From positions 40,264,907 through 40,328,906 of the forward strand of contig BTRK01000004.1 in assembly GCA_036245805.1 (NCBI GenBank): a DNA stretch of 64,000 nt, given 5' to 3'. The notes beneath the pieces were generated by a model. That model made no database searches. It had not been told where the DNA came from and was given only the letters and a program-made list of their open reading frames with translations. Below are positions 11,706 to 23,716 of the stretch, one piece after another. How positions within the stretch are numbered: the stretch's first letter is position 1; each line of letters begins with the position of its first letter. The position numbers and the translations under genes are program-made. This DNA comes from Pristionchus mayeri. Lineage: Eukaryota > Nematoda > Chromadorea > Rhabditida > Neodiplogasteridae.

Positions 11706-11966
11706 TTGACATCATTCGGTTCTTCAACTTGGACAGAATCGCCACTATCCTTGATTGAACGCGACTGGATATTCTTGAACAAAATTCCCGTCGATAACGC
11801 AGTAAAGATTCTTGAGTTGGACAGTTTGGAAAGTGAAACTTTAAGAGAAGATATTAAAATCCTTGAAAAAAAAACCGAGGATGAAAACGTTCGATTAGAT
11901 ATTCGAACGATTTCAAACAAATGGAGGAGTAAATATCAGGAAAACTGTCTAATAAAGAATATGTAA
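11706..11966 (+). other. 86-codon open frame of unknown status inside transposon copy A
   Basis: The frame encodes a charged, helix-prone stretch (LDSLESETLREDIKILEKK...) that ends near a donor-like AT|GTAAGA. It matches nothing I recognise. It could be a piece of a decayed transposase or a captured exon, or chance. Confidence 0.2.
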
Positions 11967-12990
11967 GAAATAACTGACGCTGCTCGGTAGAGAACTTGAC
12001 TGAAAATTAAATCGTGTGAAGTCTTCTATTGAATCGATTAATTTGCGAACTCTCATCATCTAACCCATGAATATTGAACAGCCATTTTGATATTCCTGTA
12101 AAGGGATGAGATAGAATGCGTAAAACTTACGGATGTACGACTTACTACGCATACAATCAATCGAAGAGAACTCAACAGATTCACGTGTAGCTGTCAATTC
12201 AGCGATACTGTGTGTCCTCGACTTTGCTTGATAACTCGCGAATGAACGGTATCGTAATCGCATCCTGAATGACTAATACAAGCGTTATTCCGGAACTAGA
12301 CATCTTACAAACGATTCCAAGTTACTCCCTTCGTTAATCCTCTCCATGTCCACAAATAGCTTCATAGGAAATAGCGTATGCAAGCCATGCCTGAAATGGA
12401 TTTTTTTGAATCCCATAACTAGGAGAAAAAGGGGTTCCAATAGTGGTACCGGGGTAGACCGCTGGTAGGCGTCTCCAACCTAGAGTCCTAAGCATATCTC
12501 GAAATGTTGTTTGAATGTCTAGACTAAGCCGAAGTCCAAGCGTAAAGGCATTCTAACAACAAAATCCTTACGTTTCTCGGAACCCCATTCCAGGCTTCCG
12601 CAGTTTTGTCGTAAATTCTATAAAACAATCGATGAAAAAAAATGAAAACTTTTTTAGAACTTTCATTGTTCCATCAACGTCGTTGTTCTTCACCATAACC
12701 GTCGTCGTCGCATAGCGAGGGTGTGCATTCCAGATTCCTTTGACTTCATAGCAAACGGCTCAGTGCGCGTTCCACTCCATCGAACCATCTCAATGATAAT
12801 AAAAATATTTGAGTGCGTGATCAGTTAAAATATTTCCACGAATGTGCATCTCTCTATATCCTTATGCGAGGAAGGACATTATAGAGATACACGACACGCA
12901 AAAATGATTAACTGCACGGCCGTTAAATCAATGTCAGACAAAAAAAATTGCAATTTCGATCGTTCAAAGCATCATAACCGATCACAAAGA

Positions 12991-13311
12991 CTAGGATGCG
13001 ACTGTAGTACATGTTCCTAAAAACAAAACAAAAGTATAAAAGGTAAAACACGCAGATAATCGATAATGCAGTGAAAGAAGCCAATAATCACCAAAATAAA
13101 ATGGAGGTAAATTACGAAGCCGGAAATTCATTTTTCGAAACATCACATCGGGAACGAAAACACGGCTCTGAAAAGCTGGCTCTGACAGTTCTTCAGTTTT
13201 CACGTTGTTTTTTGCTTTGTTTCCATTTTTGAATATGTTTTCTAGCATTTCACGAAAATAAAAGCACAACGAATAGTACAAATTCAATAAATAATGAAAA
13301 TAAGGAAACAA
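12991..13311 (-). other. 106-codon open frame with plausible splice sites inside transposon copy A
   Basis: The frame runs on the minus strand. A donor-like C|GTAATTT at about 13,112 and an acceptor-like TTTGTTTTTAG at about 13,017 would remove an AT-rich intron and leave a short terminal exon. More exon-like pieces follow at lower coordinates (for example between CATTCAG at about 12,263 and a C|GTAAGTTTT donor at about 12,131). No family is recognised. Confidence 0.25.
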
Positions 13312-13849
13312 AAATATTTTTAAAGATTCGAAAATTGGATACAGTATGCGCGAAAATTCCGAAAACCCGGTTCCGGCAAAATATTTCTGAAATTTGAGTT
13401 TCTAAAAAATGCATTTCTAATTCGGTATTTCGCATTTCGTCTTTCTAATTTTGGTATTTCTCATTTATATTTTCTTGAAAAATTTTTCGTATTCGTAATT
13501 TCTAATAAATGAATTTCTTAAATCATTTTTCTCAATTTTTTTTTTCTAAAATGGGGTACTACCGTATAGAACAAGTATGTGCACAAGTTGTAAACAAGCA
13601 CCCCTTTCCCTATGCTAAATTGAGTTTGCAAGTTGTAAACAAGCAATAAAATTTACAAATTTTAAACAAGTAATAAGTTTACAAGTTGTAAACAAGAAAC
13701 CGAGAAAAACAAGTTGTAAAACAGTTTGAGCGTAGGGAGAGGGGTGCTTGTTTACAACTTGTGCACATACTTGTGCTATACTTGTTTTGCACTTGTTTAC
13801 AACTTGTGCGACTACACCAGAGTAATTTATTTTTATTCTGAATACAAAA

Positions 13850-15785
13850 AGCCGCATTCATCGGACAGACAGGCGCAACTAGACATATCACGCACTTCCA
13901 TAACCAGAATCTGCCATGCCCATTTAAAAAAATTTAACAACCGCGCAGAGAATGGGCGAAAAAGTGTGAATTTAAAAATCATCAAACGTCCAGCACCTGC
14001 GGAGTTTCATATCCACTTCGTATACTTCAAGAATTAAATAATCCCCATCATTCCATTGTGTTGAATCAAAAAAAATTTTATATCCCCTTTTGCTGGGATA
14101 ATGACTGGGCATTTACTAGAAAAGTTTATGTTTCAGTTCATTCATGAATGCAGGTGCGTTCACCTTTTGCAATATCTTCGCGGCTTCTACCGGCAAAAAT
14201 AAACCAACACCTTTCGAAGCAATTTCATCAAATCATACTCATCAAATCACTAAATACCACCGTAATCCTACTCAATTGAGCGCCTTCTTCATGAATGCGT
14301 TCGTTCTTGATCTCCTGGTCAGTCTTCTCCTTAACAATTCCCCTCGGTTTGTACAGCGAGATTTCATCCTGTGATTAATGTATCAATATTCTATTATATA
14401 GAGTACCCGATTTTCTGTATCTCTATCGGTTGCTGGCAGTGCAGCAATCACAGAAGATAACTTCTTTCATCAGCCATCATCTGTACTCGAAGGGTCGAAC
14501 TGTTAATAGTCTCGATTGGGAGCAACTCTCTCAAATTTGCATCCTCTCACACGATTTAGAGACAAATTAAGTGAAATGGCAAGTGGGTATGTCTGATAAG
14601 TATTCTGCCGTCTTTTCATTTATTATATTTTTCAGGTGACAGAATTCGCAAATATAGTGTCACCATTGCAATTTATTTTCATCCCTTCACTTGGTGATTT
14701 CGTGTTCACTTCAATCTACAACCTTGCGGTCGAGCAATTGCATCGTTCTTTGCTTTCCCCGTCAGTCAAAAACAAAATTACATTAAAACCATCGTCTCGG
14801 CGTTTCATTCGCATCTTCTTTCCTAGTTCGACACATAGAGTTATTAATAAACTCACATAAAATTTCAGTTCCCGCCCATTCATACGGTACTAACTGCTCA
14901 AGGGGAACTCCGGCATGTAGCGGCTAAAGCAGAAGTTGCAGCAGCAGAAGCCGCACGAAGGAACTCCGGAGGCGTAGAACATCCAGTGCATGAGAATAAC
15001 CCGTCATTTTGATAATCACAATTAGTGTTTCTCCGCTCAGTCCAATCTAAAACCTTTCAGCCGTTTTGTTGGTATCGATCTTTACAGCGTTAGCAGTTAA
15101 AAATAAAACTTCATCAATCTCATTGTCGATTTTTCATTAACCTCTTCCTTCTCAATTCAAATTAATTAATAATTTTCGAATATAAGCACACACCCTCTAA
15201 TACAATACGGCATTCTCATCAGCGTTCTTCTGCTTACAGCGGTCAGAAGAATAGGAAACATCAGAAGAAGCCGAACGAAAGAATGTCGAATGCGAAGAAG
15301 AACCGCTGCAAGATATGACAATTAGCGATGAAAGCTAATGATATATTAATTTTCAATTACCACTTTCATTATCAATGTAACTCTAAGAAAGAAAAGCTAA
15401 ATTATTCCATCTTATTTTCCGATCAGTGCCACAAAGAAATTGCATGGCAGGACACCGCTGAACGTATCACGAACATCCAAAACCAGAATGCACCTAGTGC
15501 GAGGGAGATTCTTTTATAGTTTTCGAAAATTTTGGGAACGTCGCTCCGAAAAGTGATTGAACGGGTAAAATGGAGAGAGCTTTGTGGCATGATTCGCCCA
15601 TTAATTCTAATATACGCGAGATTTTTATGCTAATCTCCGCACCTGTTACTTCCGCGTTCTCTCCGATCTACGATTTCTTTGGCAATGCTCTAATGTCGTT
15701 GTATGGCTTTGTACGAGTGGAAAAAATAATGGCTGGCTCAAATATATATATTATATTTTATCTACGCTTGGCGGCGCAACGGACG
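13850..15785. repeat. Array block (motifs c, a, b, b, c)
   Basis: Motif c (CTTCCATAACCAGAATCTG) is at about 13,896, motif a (TTGGTGATTTCGTGTTCAC) at about 14,692, motif b (GTAGCGGCTAAAGCAGAAG) at about 14,916 and diverged at about 15,235, and motif c at about 15,472. The segment 14,460-15,600 parallels 56,700-57,570 and, less fully, 35,570-36,130. All plus-oriented. Confidence 0.65.
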
Positions 15786-15797
15786 ACGAATAATTAA

Positions 15798-18001
15798 GAG
15801 AACCGCTCGGTAAGACTCGACCACCCCGCGGACACGTTCCTCTAGCAACAAGATCCGGAGGTCCATACTCGGGTACTAGGAGTACATTAGGCCCAAATTT
15901 CTCAAAACAACGGTTATTTCCTGATAGGGCCATTATACAGAAAGAAAATCGATTACAAGTTGAAAATGGTCGAAAAACCATATTTTCAGAACGCTGTAAG
16001 ATGGGTTCAATTTTCAAGTAGCATTAGTCATGTGATGCATTGAAAGCCTAAAAAACATATTAAGGTGATTTTCCGGTCTATTTTGAATACTCAGTTTTCA
16101 CTCAAAAAATCACATTTTTCACTGTAACTGATGCCTTCCTTGGTTCCTCCAAGAGTTTTTGTGCACACGTTGTGGCCCGATGGTACCTGACTTCATTCTA
16201 CCCCAAGACATACTCAACGGCTTTGTCTAAGTTCGAGATTTTGAACTTGTAGATTTAACAGTGCTGATGTCGAACATGAAAACAATTGTCTTTGGTTGAA
16301 CTGGAATTGAAATCGATTAGATAAATAATGATTACAACTTATTTACTTTCGATACTTCATATAACACTCAAATATCCCGAGTTTTGCTCAATTCTGAAAA
16401 TTCGATTTTTGATCGTCTGAATTTCCAAAAATTGTGCATCTTTATCTCAATAATTTTGCTCCGGCTTCAATAAGTTTGACATGGAAATTGTAGTACGTAC
16501 CAGCACGTGTAATATCTTTGGTAAATAAAAATCACCAGCATTTTCGAAGTTCCTGATTTTCACGATTGAAATAGCGAAATCGCGAGATTCGAAATGTATC
16601 GAAATTGAATTTCGGCGATAATGACGATTGTTATTGGTTGTTTTCAACGGCTATCGGAGTTAATGTTCCTGCACTGTAAAATGGCAGCACATAACATACG
16701 ATTTTCAAGTTTGTTAAAAACCCGATTAACGACGAATTTAATTTCATTATTTGCCTCCCTGAAATCTAGCCTTTCTAAATCAAACGCCAATTGATCTCAG
16801 CAACAATCGACAATACGCTCTCACATTTCCAATTGGCCACAATATTATCGCCAATGAAGTTTTCGAAGTTTCAGATATCTGCGATTCATTAGGCAAAATA
16901 AGAAATCTCGAAATATAAATACATTTGATTTTCGCAAATTTGGTAAAGATAGAGACTAGAAAGGCTTTCTTGAAAATGTAATGTACGTCATGATTGGAAT
17001 TTTATTACACCAGAACAATCAGTGTTTTCAAGGTTTAAAAATTTTTTTTTTAAATTGAAATATTTCGATTCTCGGAAACTGTCAAACTATGCAATATTTT
17101 CACTTTATTCAGAAAGGTATGTAGGCATACTACTTATTTAAACCGGTGACTCATGAATATAAGCCATTTTCCCGATGAAATTCAATTCGATACATTTCGA
17201 ATCTCGCGATTTCGCTATTTCAATCGTGAAAATCAGGAACTTCGAAAATGCTGGTGATTCTTATTCAGCAAAGATATTACACGTGCTGGTACGTACTACA
17301 ATTTCCATCTCAAACTTATTGGAGCCGGAGCAAAATTATTGAGATAACGATGCACAATTTTTGGAAATTCAGACGATCAAAAATCGAATTTTCAGAATTG
17401 AGCAAAACTCGGGATATTTGAGTGTTATATGAAGTATCGAAAGTAAATAAGTTGTAATCATCATTTATCTAATCGATTTCAATTCCAGTTCAACCAAAGA
17501 CAATTGTTTTCATGTTCGACATCAGCACTGTTAAATCAACAAGTTCAAAAATCTCGAACTTAGACAAAGCCGTTGAGTATATCTTGGGGTAAAATAAAGT
17601 CAGGTACCATCGGGCTACAACGTGTGCACAAAAACTATTGGAGGAACCAAGGAAGGCATCAGTTACAGTGAAAAATGTGATTTTTTGAGTGAAAACTGAG
17701 TATTCAAAATTGACCGGAAAATCACCTTGATATGTTTTTTAGGCTTTCAATGCATCACATTACTAATGCTACTTGAAAATTGAACCCATCTTACAGCGTT
17801 CTGAAAATATGGTTTTTCGACCATTTTCAACTTGTAATCGATTTTTTTTCTGTATAATGGCCCTATCAGGTAATAACCGTTGTTTTGAGAAATGTGGGCC
17901 TAATGTACTCCTAGCACCCGAGTATGGACCTCCGGATCTTGTTGCTAGAGGAACGTGTCTGCGGGGTGGTCGATATGATCGAGTCTTACGGAGCGGATCT
18001 C
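15798..18001. mobile_element. 2.2-kb TTAA-flanked foldback transposon
   Basis: TTAA sits at 15,794-15,797 and 18,002-18,005. The termini are GAGAACCGCTCGGTAAGACT and its diverged inverse. Arms of about 830 bp (to about 16,630 and from about 17,180) enclose a centre of about 550 bp. Frames found in both arms are mirror copies of the same non-coding sequence. Confidence 0.78.
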
Positions 18002-18328
18002 TTAATTATGCGTTGTGATAGAAGAGTGTTGTCTCTCCTCACACTGAAGAAGAAATACGAAGGAAGGAATACGATAAGAAGGGAGGAATGTGGGGGATGG
18101 GGGATGGAGGTGCAATCGTAAAATGAGAAGGTCCAATCGGCTGGTCTCATCTGTCTTCGTCTGGTCTGATGGGGAGTTTTATCGAGGAGGAGGCACTCGA
18201 TGCAGACCAGGTAGACTCTGCTCCGAGATCCAGCGTCAGAAGACCTCTAAATAGGGGGAGGGGGCGAGGGTGAAGGGTGGAGGAATGGGGACTATGGGAA
18301 TGGTAATGGGAAGTAGTGGAAGGAAGTA

Positions 18329-19935
18329 CTATTGGAAAATGTATTTACTAAAATCAAATTCTAGAGCTCTCAATCTCTTCTTGTAAACAGGGATGCTGGG
18401 GGACGACAATACATGGGTAGGAAGAGCGTTCAAAATCCTAGCAACTCTACGAGAAAAACAGTGGTATCGAGGTGTGGATTTGGTTTTCTCAATATGGATT
18501 CCAAAGTTGTTGGTCCTTTCTCTTAGGGGAGCAAACAGGAAAAAAATACTTCTATCGAGTATGGTGTCTCCATGCATAATCCTACGGGCCAGGACTAAAT
18601 AATAAGTGACTCTCCTCTCAAAAGCGCTTGAAGGCCCAGGAAAGACAGACGTTGAGAGTAGGATGGTAGACCAAGAGGATATGACGGAGACGGAAAACAC
18701 CGATAGTATAGAATACGAGTGAATTTTTCTTGGATTTTCTCAAGCTTCTGACTCTGTTTTTTAATATGAGGGTTCCAAAAAGGGCAGGCGAATTCAATGT
18801 GAGGGAGAACATATGTTTTAAAGCATTTGATAAGGATAGAGGGGTTATTAACTGTTACTGCGCGAAGCATAATATGCATGACGGAAGTGGCTTTCTGGAC
18901 ACGATCATCAATACGCAGAGCTATTAAGGGTGGAAGTAGAAGTTTAGGAAAGGGGATGGTGTCAAATGCACGAGAGAAATCAAGGTAAATAACATCAGTT
19001 TGCTCTTTACGGGAGTGGGCTAGAGTCCAGTCATTTTCACAATCTAAAAGGTTGGTAAGAACAGATGCACCGGATCGAAAGCCATGTTGGTAATTGGGAA
19101 TGATATTGAAGCGGTAGAGGTATAGGGCAAGCTTATTTTTGACAAGGCGTTCCATTGTTTTAGAGGCAGGAGATAGTATAGAGAAAGGGCGATAAGAATC
19201 AGGTGACTGGTTATTCTTGTTTGGTTTGGGGATTGGGGTAATGAGTGAGAATTTCCATAGTGATGGGACAGTACCGGTTTCAATACTAATGTTGAATATA
19301 TCACACAAGGGAGAGGGAATGTGCACATTTACGAAAGACAATCTGAGGAATGTTATCATGACCCGTTGAGCATGAAGGTGAGAGTTGCTTTAAAGCCTTA
19401 TACACGTCATGGGGGAAGAAAGATACATTTGTGAGATATGAGGGTGAGGGGTGATAGGGAATGGATGGTAATAATCCGTCATCAAGTGTGAAGTGGGAAG
19501 CAAAACATGATGCAAGGGTATTAGCTATGTCTAGAGTACTAGTTACGATAGTTCCAGAAGAATCAATAAGTTGTTTGGGGACGGATGGCTTCGGCTGGGT
19601 AAGAGAACGGATGTGACGGTAGAGATCTTTAGTGTTTTTTTAGTTTTTTATGTTCGCAAAATTGGTTCCATTTTTTAATTTGAAATAATAGATCTCTACT
19701 GCACTTTTCGTATTGAGGGCGTATTGAGAGTAAATGTTACTTCGTGAACAAAGAATTTCGGTGTTTAATTAGCTCTCGAATATGAGGGGGATATGAATGG
19801 ATAGTAGGCTTAGGACTGTGATACGGTACGAAAAGATCAATAGCATGGTGGACTACAATTTCCGGCCATACTTCATCTTTCTCAGAATCAGATAATAAGT
19901 AAAAGACAATCAAATAAAAAAGTACTTGATTTGGC
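18329..19935 (-). pseudogene. 5'-truncated non-LTR retrotransposon (LINE) reverse transcriptase
   Basis: Pieces in order on the minus strand: a pre-RT segment ending in HIRELIKHRNSLF (about 19,870-19,737), a linker ending in CSTGHDNIPQIVF, RT motifs DSYRPFSILSPASKTMERLV and YLDFSRAFDTIPFPKLL, then ATSVMHIMLRAV and WNPHIKKQSQKLEKIQEKF. A C-terminal part ends near RRVARILNALPTHVLSS. The region that should carry the catalytic YxDD between AFDT and the later motif is missing by deletion, and at least two frameshifts occur. It resembles CR1/Jockey/RTE-type LINEs. The 5' end fades into array sequence near 19,935-20,020, typical of a truncated insertion. Not functional. Confidence 0.8.
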
Positions 19936-20201
19936 CGCAAAGAATTACTTATCGATACTTGTAATTGATAATCTATATCCATGAAAGTTTTTGGCATACA
20001 AATGGTCCTCAAATCGGACTTCAAAGAATTGCTTTCGTATTTTGTACCACCGAAACTGGAGAACGCCAAGACAATATACCGAAGAGGGAAGTAGAGCGAA
20101 TATTCGAAAGTTTATAGAGTCACTTTGAACCACGGCCTGAGCTCTGAAGTATTTCTTCAACAAAAAGTTATGACTGAACCACTGGAAATCTTTATTTATT
20201 A

Positions 20202-20374
20202 CTAGTCCGGCTGCCCCCCGCCTTCGGCGGGGGCCCCGTCCTAGCGGAGTATCTAGGTTTCGCAATCACTCGTTTCGCAACTTGTTGACGTGTGATCTCT
20301 CTCCCTCCTCATTTCGCAACTGTTTCGCAATCCGAACAGACGCCATCACACTGCGCTTTATATATAGGTATAGA
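20202..20374 (-). mobile_element. 173-bp non-autonomous Helitron candidate
   Basis: Read on the minus strand it begins TCTATACCTATATATAAAGC and ends in CTAG, with a strong hairpin (GCCCCCGCCGAAGGCGGGGG) a few bases before the end. The base before is A and the base after is T, so the insertion is between A and T without duplication. All four are Helitron hallmarks. No Rep/helicase is present. Confidence 0.65.
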
Positions 20375-20574
20375 TAAACGAGAAGCACGTGGGGTATAAA
20401 CTGAATACACAGGTGAAGTAACAATCTTATGACACCTTTGAAGCGCCACTTTTCCTAGACTCCCAATGTACACAAATAATTGCAAATAATAACAAATTCC
20501 CTCTTTTTAAATAAAACTAAAGGCATCGTGATAGCAAAACTATACTGAAAATCACCGAGATGGGTGCAATGAGT

Positions 20575-20693
20575 TCACTGACCTCCCGCTTCCTTGGATT
20601 GCTGATGATGTAAGTGACATAGTTGATCGGCTTGACCTTCTCCGTTTTCTCTTGATCCCCGCCGAGGTTATTACTGGTTGGCTTCGGAGAGTA
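20575..20693 (-). pseudogene. J-domain second-half exon relic (J2)
   Basis: After an acceptor TTTGCAG at 20,694 the frame reads YSPKPTSNN, then GGDQEKTEKVKPINYVTY and IISNPRKREV. This matches the DnaJ pattern KYHPDKN..GD.EKTEKFK.I..AY..ISNP.KR..YDE. The HPD tripeptide, needed to stimulate Hsp70 ATPase, is replaced by SPK. The expected donor after DEN is lost. The J1 partner exon lies about 360 bp upstream at 21,059-21,156, in the right order for one gene. Confidence 0.6.
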
Positions 20694-21058
20694 CTGCAAA
20701 TTTGTATTTGAATCCTTACGACTTTTTTTCAATAAGAGAAACGAGAATAAGTGGGAAATTTCTCATGCTGAAAGCAACAACTAATCAGCAACTGTTTATA
20801 ATTACCAGTAAATGATTGCTTCGTATTCATCAAATATTCACAATACTTCACATACTCAATTCACTCGTATCGATTCACCAGTGATTTCGACGCTTTTGAT
20901 CATTAAAGAATGAAGGCTCGTTTAGACTGTCGTGATTACAAAGCGTGCGTAGGGGAATGTAAACCAAAAAATGTCATCCAACTCAAAAAATTTCATCCAA
21001 GTCATTCCAACTATTGGGACCTCCAAAAATCAATAATCACAACGGCAACTCCACTCAC

Positions 21059-21156
21059 TTCAGTGTCAGTGTCCCCTCTTCTTATCTCTTCGTCACTCGC
21101 CTTCTTCCCGATACCCTTCGTATTGTACGGCGCGAAGTTCTACCCGCTGAAATTCA
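21059..21156 (-). pseudogene. J-domain first-half exon relic (J1)
   Basis: Acceptor ATTTCAG at 21,157 and donor GAA|GTGAGT at 21,058. The frame contains NTKGIGKKASDEEIRRG, matching helices I-II of a J domain (LGV.K.AS.EEIR..YR), with a stop near its start and a degraded end. Better preserved copies are at 55,601-55,693 and 55,401-55,486. Confidence 0.55.
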
Positions 21157-21411
21157 ACCATCGTAATTTCCAGAGTTTGAAATCAATCAATGCATAGCTG
21201 GCCTTTTCGAAAACGGCCAACAATGCATATATTACTCCATCCATTATTTTAAGCGAACGATCTTCAGCTTAATGTGCACAAAAGAGAGCGCCAGCAATAG
21301 TTTCATCTCGGATCACAGCACTTGGTGATTTTGTGCTCACTGCAATCTACAATCTCTCGGCCGATTCATGACCTCATTCTTAGGTCCTCTTCTGTTGGAA
21401 ACAAATAATTC

Positions 21412-21546
21412 CTTGACTCCGTTGCCCACCATGCACTCATCCCATCTCTGTACCTGTGTCTTCGTCATCGTGTCGATCACTGGAAACGAGCGAGATCCAT
21501 CGCAGCCATTCCATTCATTTCCATTCTCGTCGCACGCGAAATCGAA
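21412..21546 (-). pseudogene. Exon-like piece X of the array gene family
   Basis: An acceptor CATTGCAG precedes an open frame FDFACDENGNEW..., then CDGSRSFPVIDTMTKTQVQR and WDECMVGNGVK. A copy at about 51,711-51,835 keeps GSRPSPVIDTLTKTPAQR in the same frame. Conservation of frame between diverged copies suggests former coding sequence. No family recognised. Confidence 0.45.
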
Positions 21547-23106
21547 CTGCAATGAACAGGGAAATAAGAGGTGGAGTCAATTTCACTTCGGACATTCCGC
21601 CGATGTCTTCCAGACAAAAGAAGACAGGGCGTAATTTAGAGAACACGTGAAGTTGAGAAGGCCAATGCAATCTTTATCGCGATCTTTACCCCTGGTGATT
21701 TTGTGCTCGAACACAGCAATAACGCATTAACTGGTTGACCCTTTTCCACTTCTCGGATCATCTCTGCATGATTATACAAGAATGTGAAGTTAATATTTGT
21801 TGTTTCAAATGGTTTCCTAACACTTTCAAATCATCATCAGCCTCACTCGTCATCGCTCGGCCAAACTTTTCTTCGGCATGCTATTGCAATTCACTTCGCT
21901 CTATATCTCTCTTACCGAACCTCCGCCTCCTTCAAGGGGTGCTTGGGTGTGGAGCAGCTGAAGCAGACACAGCAGGGACAGCTGCAGCCACACGAGGGGA
22001 ACTGCGAAGGCGAAGAACATCCACTACAAGGGGAGGATATTAGAGGTGCAGCTATTGATTTATTATATGACGATTTTGACTTCCTTCTTCAATATACTAC
22101 TACAAAGAAAAAGAGGAATAATTTGTTTTTATCATTGATACAGAAGCAGAAAACATCAAACTGCTAACGAACACTAAACCTATCACGCACTTCCAAAACC
22201 AGAACGCGCCTAGCCTCTCAAAAATATTTTATTGCATTAGAGCACGATAAAATCCATTGAGAGAATGGTGAAAAAATAAACATGTTTGGCTCTGAATGGT
22301 ATACATGACAGAGTAATAGTTTTATGGATGGATCCGCCGCTAGATATCCCTAAATGACGATTATCAGCGAGGGAGGTTGGAGATGTTGTTTTACAGTATT
22401 TCGTTATCAAGCCAGTGGTCGTCAAACCGGTTGTCATGCCATTCCACCAGTATAAGGCACTTCCGTAACTGGGAAGTAACAAGATCACCATGAAATTTTA
22501 TTTTGATGCTGTGTCAAATTACTTCCCAATCACCTTCCAGCGTGGTCATCATTGACTTCACGCTCCCCCCCCCCCTCGTCGAGGCTACTCTCCGACATAC
22601 TCCTGCAATTCATGTTGGTACAACCAACCTTGGACGGGGTTTGGAACGGGTCGTATGCAGCAACTGCAACCACACACGGCTGATCAGAGACCCGTCGCCC
22701 GTTCAATCAATTTGCTGCTGGAGGGACGTGCTGCAGAGGCTGCAGAGGTTGATGCAGCTGCAGCAACAGTAGTGTGGTCCAGTGAGATGGGCGAGTGACC
22801 CGAAATAGCATTTTTCATAACCTGAGTTTTATTTCCCATCCTATGTTACAAGTGTGTCACTCACCACTATGTAATACTGGGGAATGGCAGGGCAGATCGT
22901 CGTCTTCCGAGTCGCTTGTGCTGCAGGCTGCAGCAGTTGCAGCACAGGCACAGGAAGGAGCACCGGCGAAGCACTCGGTCAAAATTGGAGAATTGATAAT
23001 AATGTCACAAAGAAATCACAAATCTAACAAATAAAGGAATTTGACGTAGCACAAAATCGAAGGGAGACATCGAATAGAGTAAATGAAAAAAGGATATTTC
23101 TCCCAC

Positions 23107-23165
23107 CTTGCACGTTCCGTTTATCATCAGCGACAGCTGAGTTGGAGCCGCAGCAGCAGAAGACT
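23107..23165 (-). pseudogene. Exon-like piece with conserved donor (GTCK/GECK type)
   Basis: The minus-strand frame ends NGTCK at TGCAAG|GTGGGAG. The related copy ending at 51,162 reads KGECK with donor TGCAAG|GTAGGAG. Downstream intron sequence is also similar. Function unknown. Confidence 0.35.
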
Positions 23166-23716
23166 TACAGAGTATTAAATGTATAACATAGAGTGTCAAC
23201 CATAGCTACTTTCCCGATAACCAAACTTGATTCTGTACTCACTGCAATCTACAAACTTTCGGCCGAGTGAGTGGCCTCGTTCTCATCGAACATCAATGGA
23301 GAAGTAAATGAGAGGGTAAGACAATTTCAATTTCAGATATTCCGTCGACGTCTTCCAGACAAGAGAAGACAGGGCGTAATTTAGAGAATGCGTGAAGTTG
23401 AGAGGGCCAATGCTATTTACAACCACGATCATTTCCCTAGTGATTTGGCGCTCAAGCACAACAATAACGTTTCAACTGGTTGCGTGCAATTGTTATAACG
23501 AAAGTTCCCTGGGTAAATAAAATAAGATAATCGACACAAAAAGATTGAATTCTGGCAAAGGGGCCACTTTTCGAATTCGGGTTTTCGACGTTTTTGGGGC
23601 CTCCCATGCATACCTAACACCCCCTGACTGGAATATTGTTAGAGGCTGCTCCTCATCGAGCTGCTGCACCGGTCGGCTGCGCGCTTCTGACTTTGGGAGC
23701 TCTGTTATGTGCTTAA

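Larger units (their letters stand above)
11083..13563. mobile_element. 2.5-kb DNA transposon with 8-bp target duplication, copy A
   Basis: Termini GGTAGTACCCC and GGGGTACTACC are immediately flanked by a perfect 8-bp duplication GTATAGAA (11,075-11,082 and 13,564-13,571). The subterminal regions are runs of short TTTCAGAAA or TTTCTAAA units (11,095-11,245 and 13,380-13,555). An 8-bp duplication fits hAT, P or Merlin superfamilies. No transposase is recognised. Internal spliced-looking frames are described separately. A shorter relative is at 30,724-31,286. Confidence 0.75.
11034..13822. mobile_element. TA-flanked element built of CAAGTTGTAAACAAG motifs, split by a later insertion
   Basis: The ends CTCTGGTG...GCGCACAAGTTGTAAACAAG and inverse ...CACCAGAG are flanked by TA at 11,032-11,033 and 13,823-13,824. 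The 16-mer ACAAGTTGTAAACAAG and its inverse recur at about 11,051, 13,577, 13,628, 13,682, 13,748 and 13,795. A local palindrome pairs 13,574-13,615 with 13,729-13,770. The element at 11,083-13,563 is inserted inside it. Confidence 0.7.
20375..23547. repeat. Array block containing J-domain exon relics (motifs a, b, c)
   Basis: Motif a is at about 21,319, 21,690 and 23,224, motif b at about 21,945 and motif c (CTTCCAAAACCAGAACGC) at about 22,184. The stretch 20,040-20,100 and 20,560-21,190 parallels 54,800-55,510. The stretch 22,600-23,290 parallels 49,780-51,650. Exon-like pieces on the minus strand are listed individually. Confidence 0.65.
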
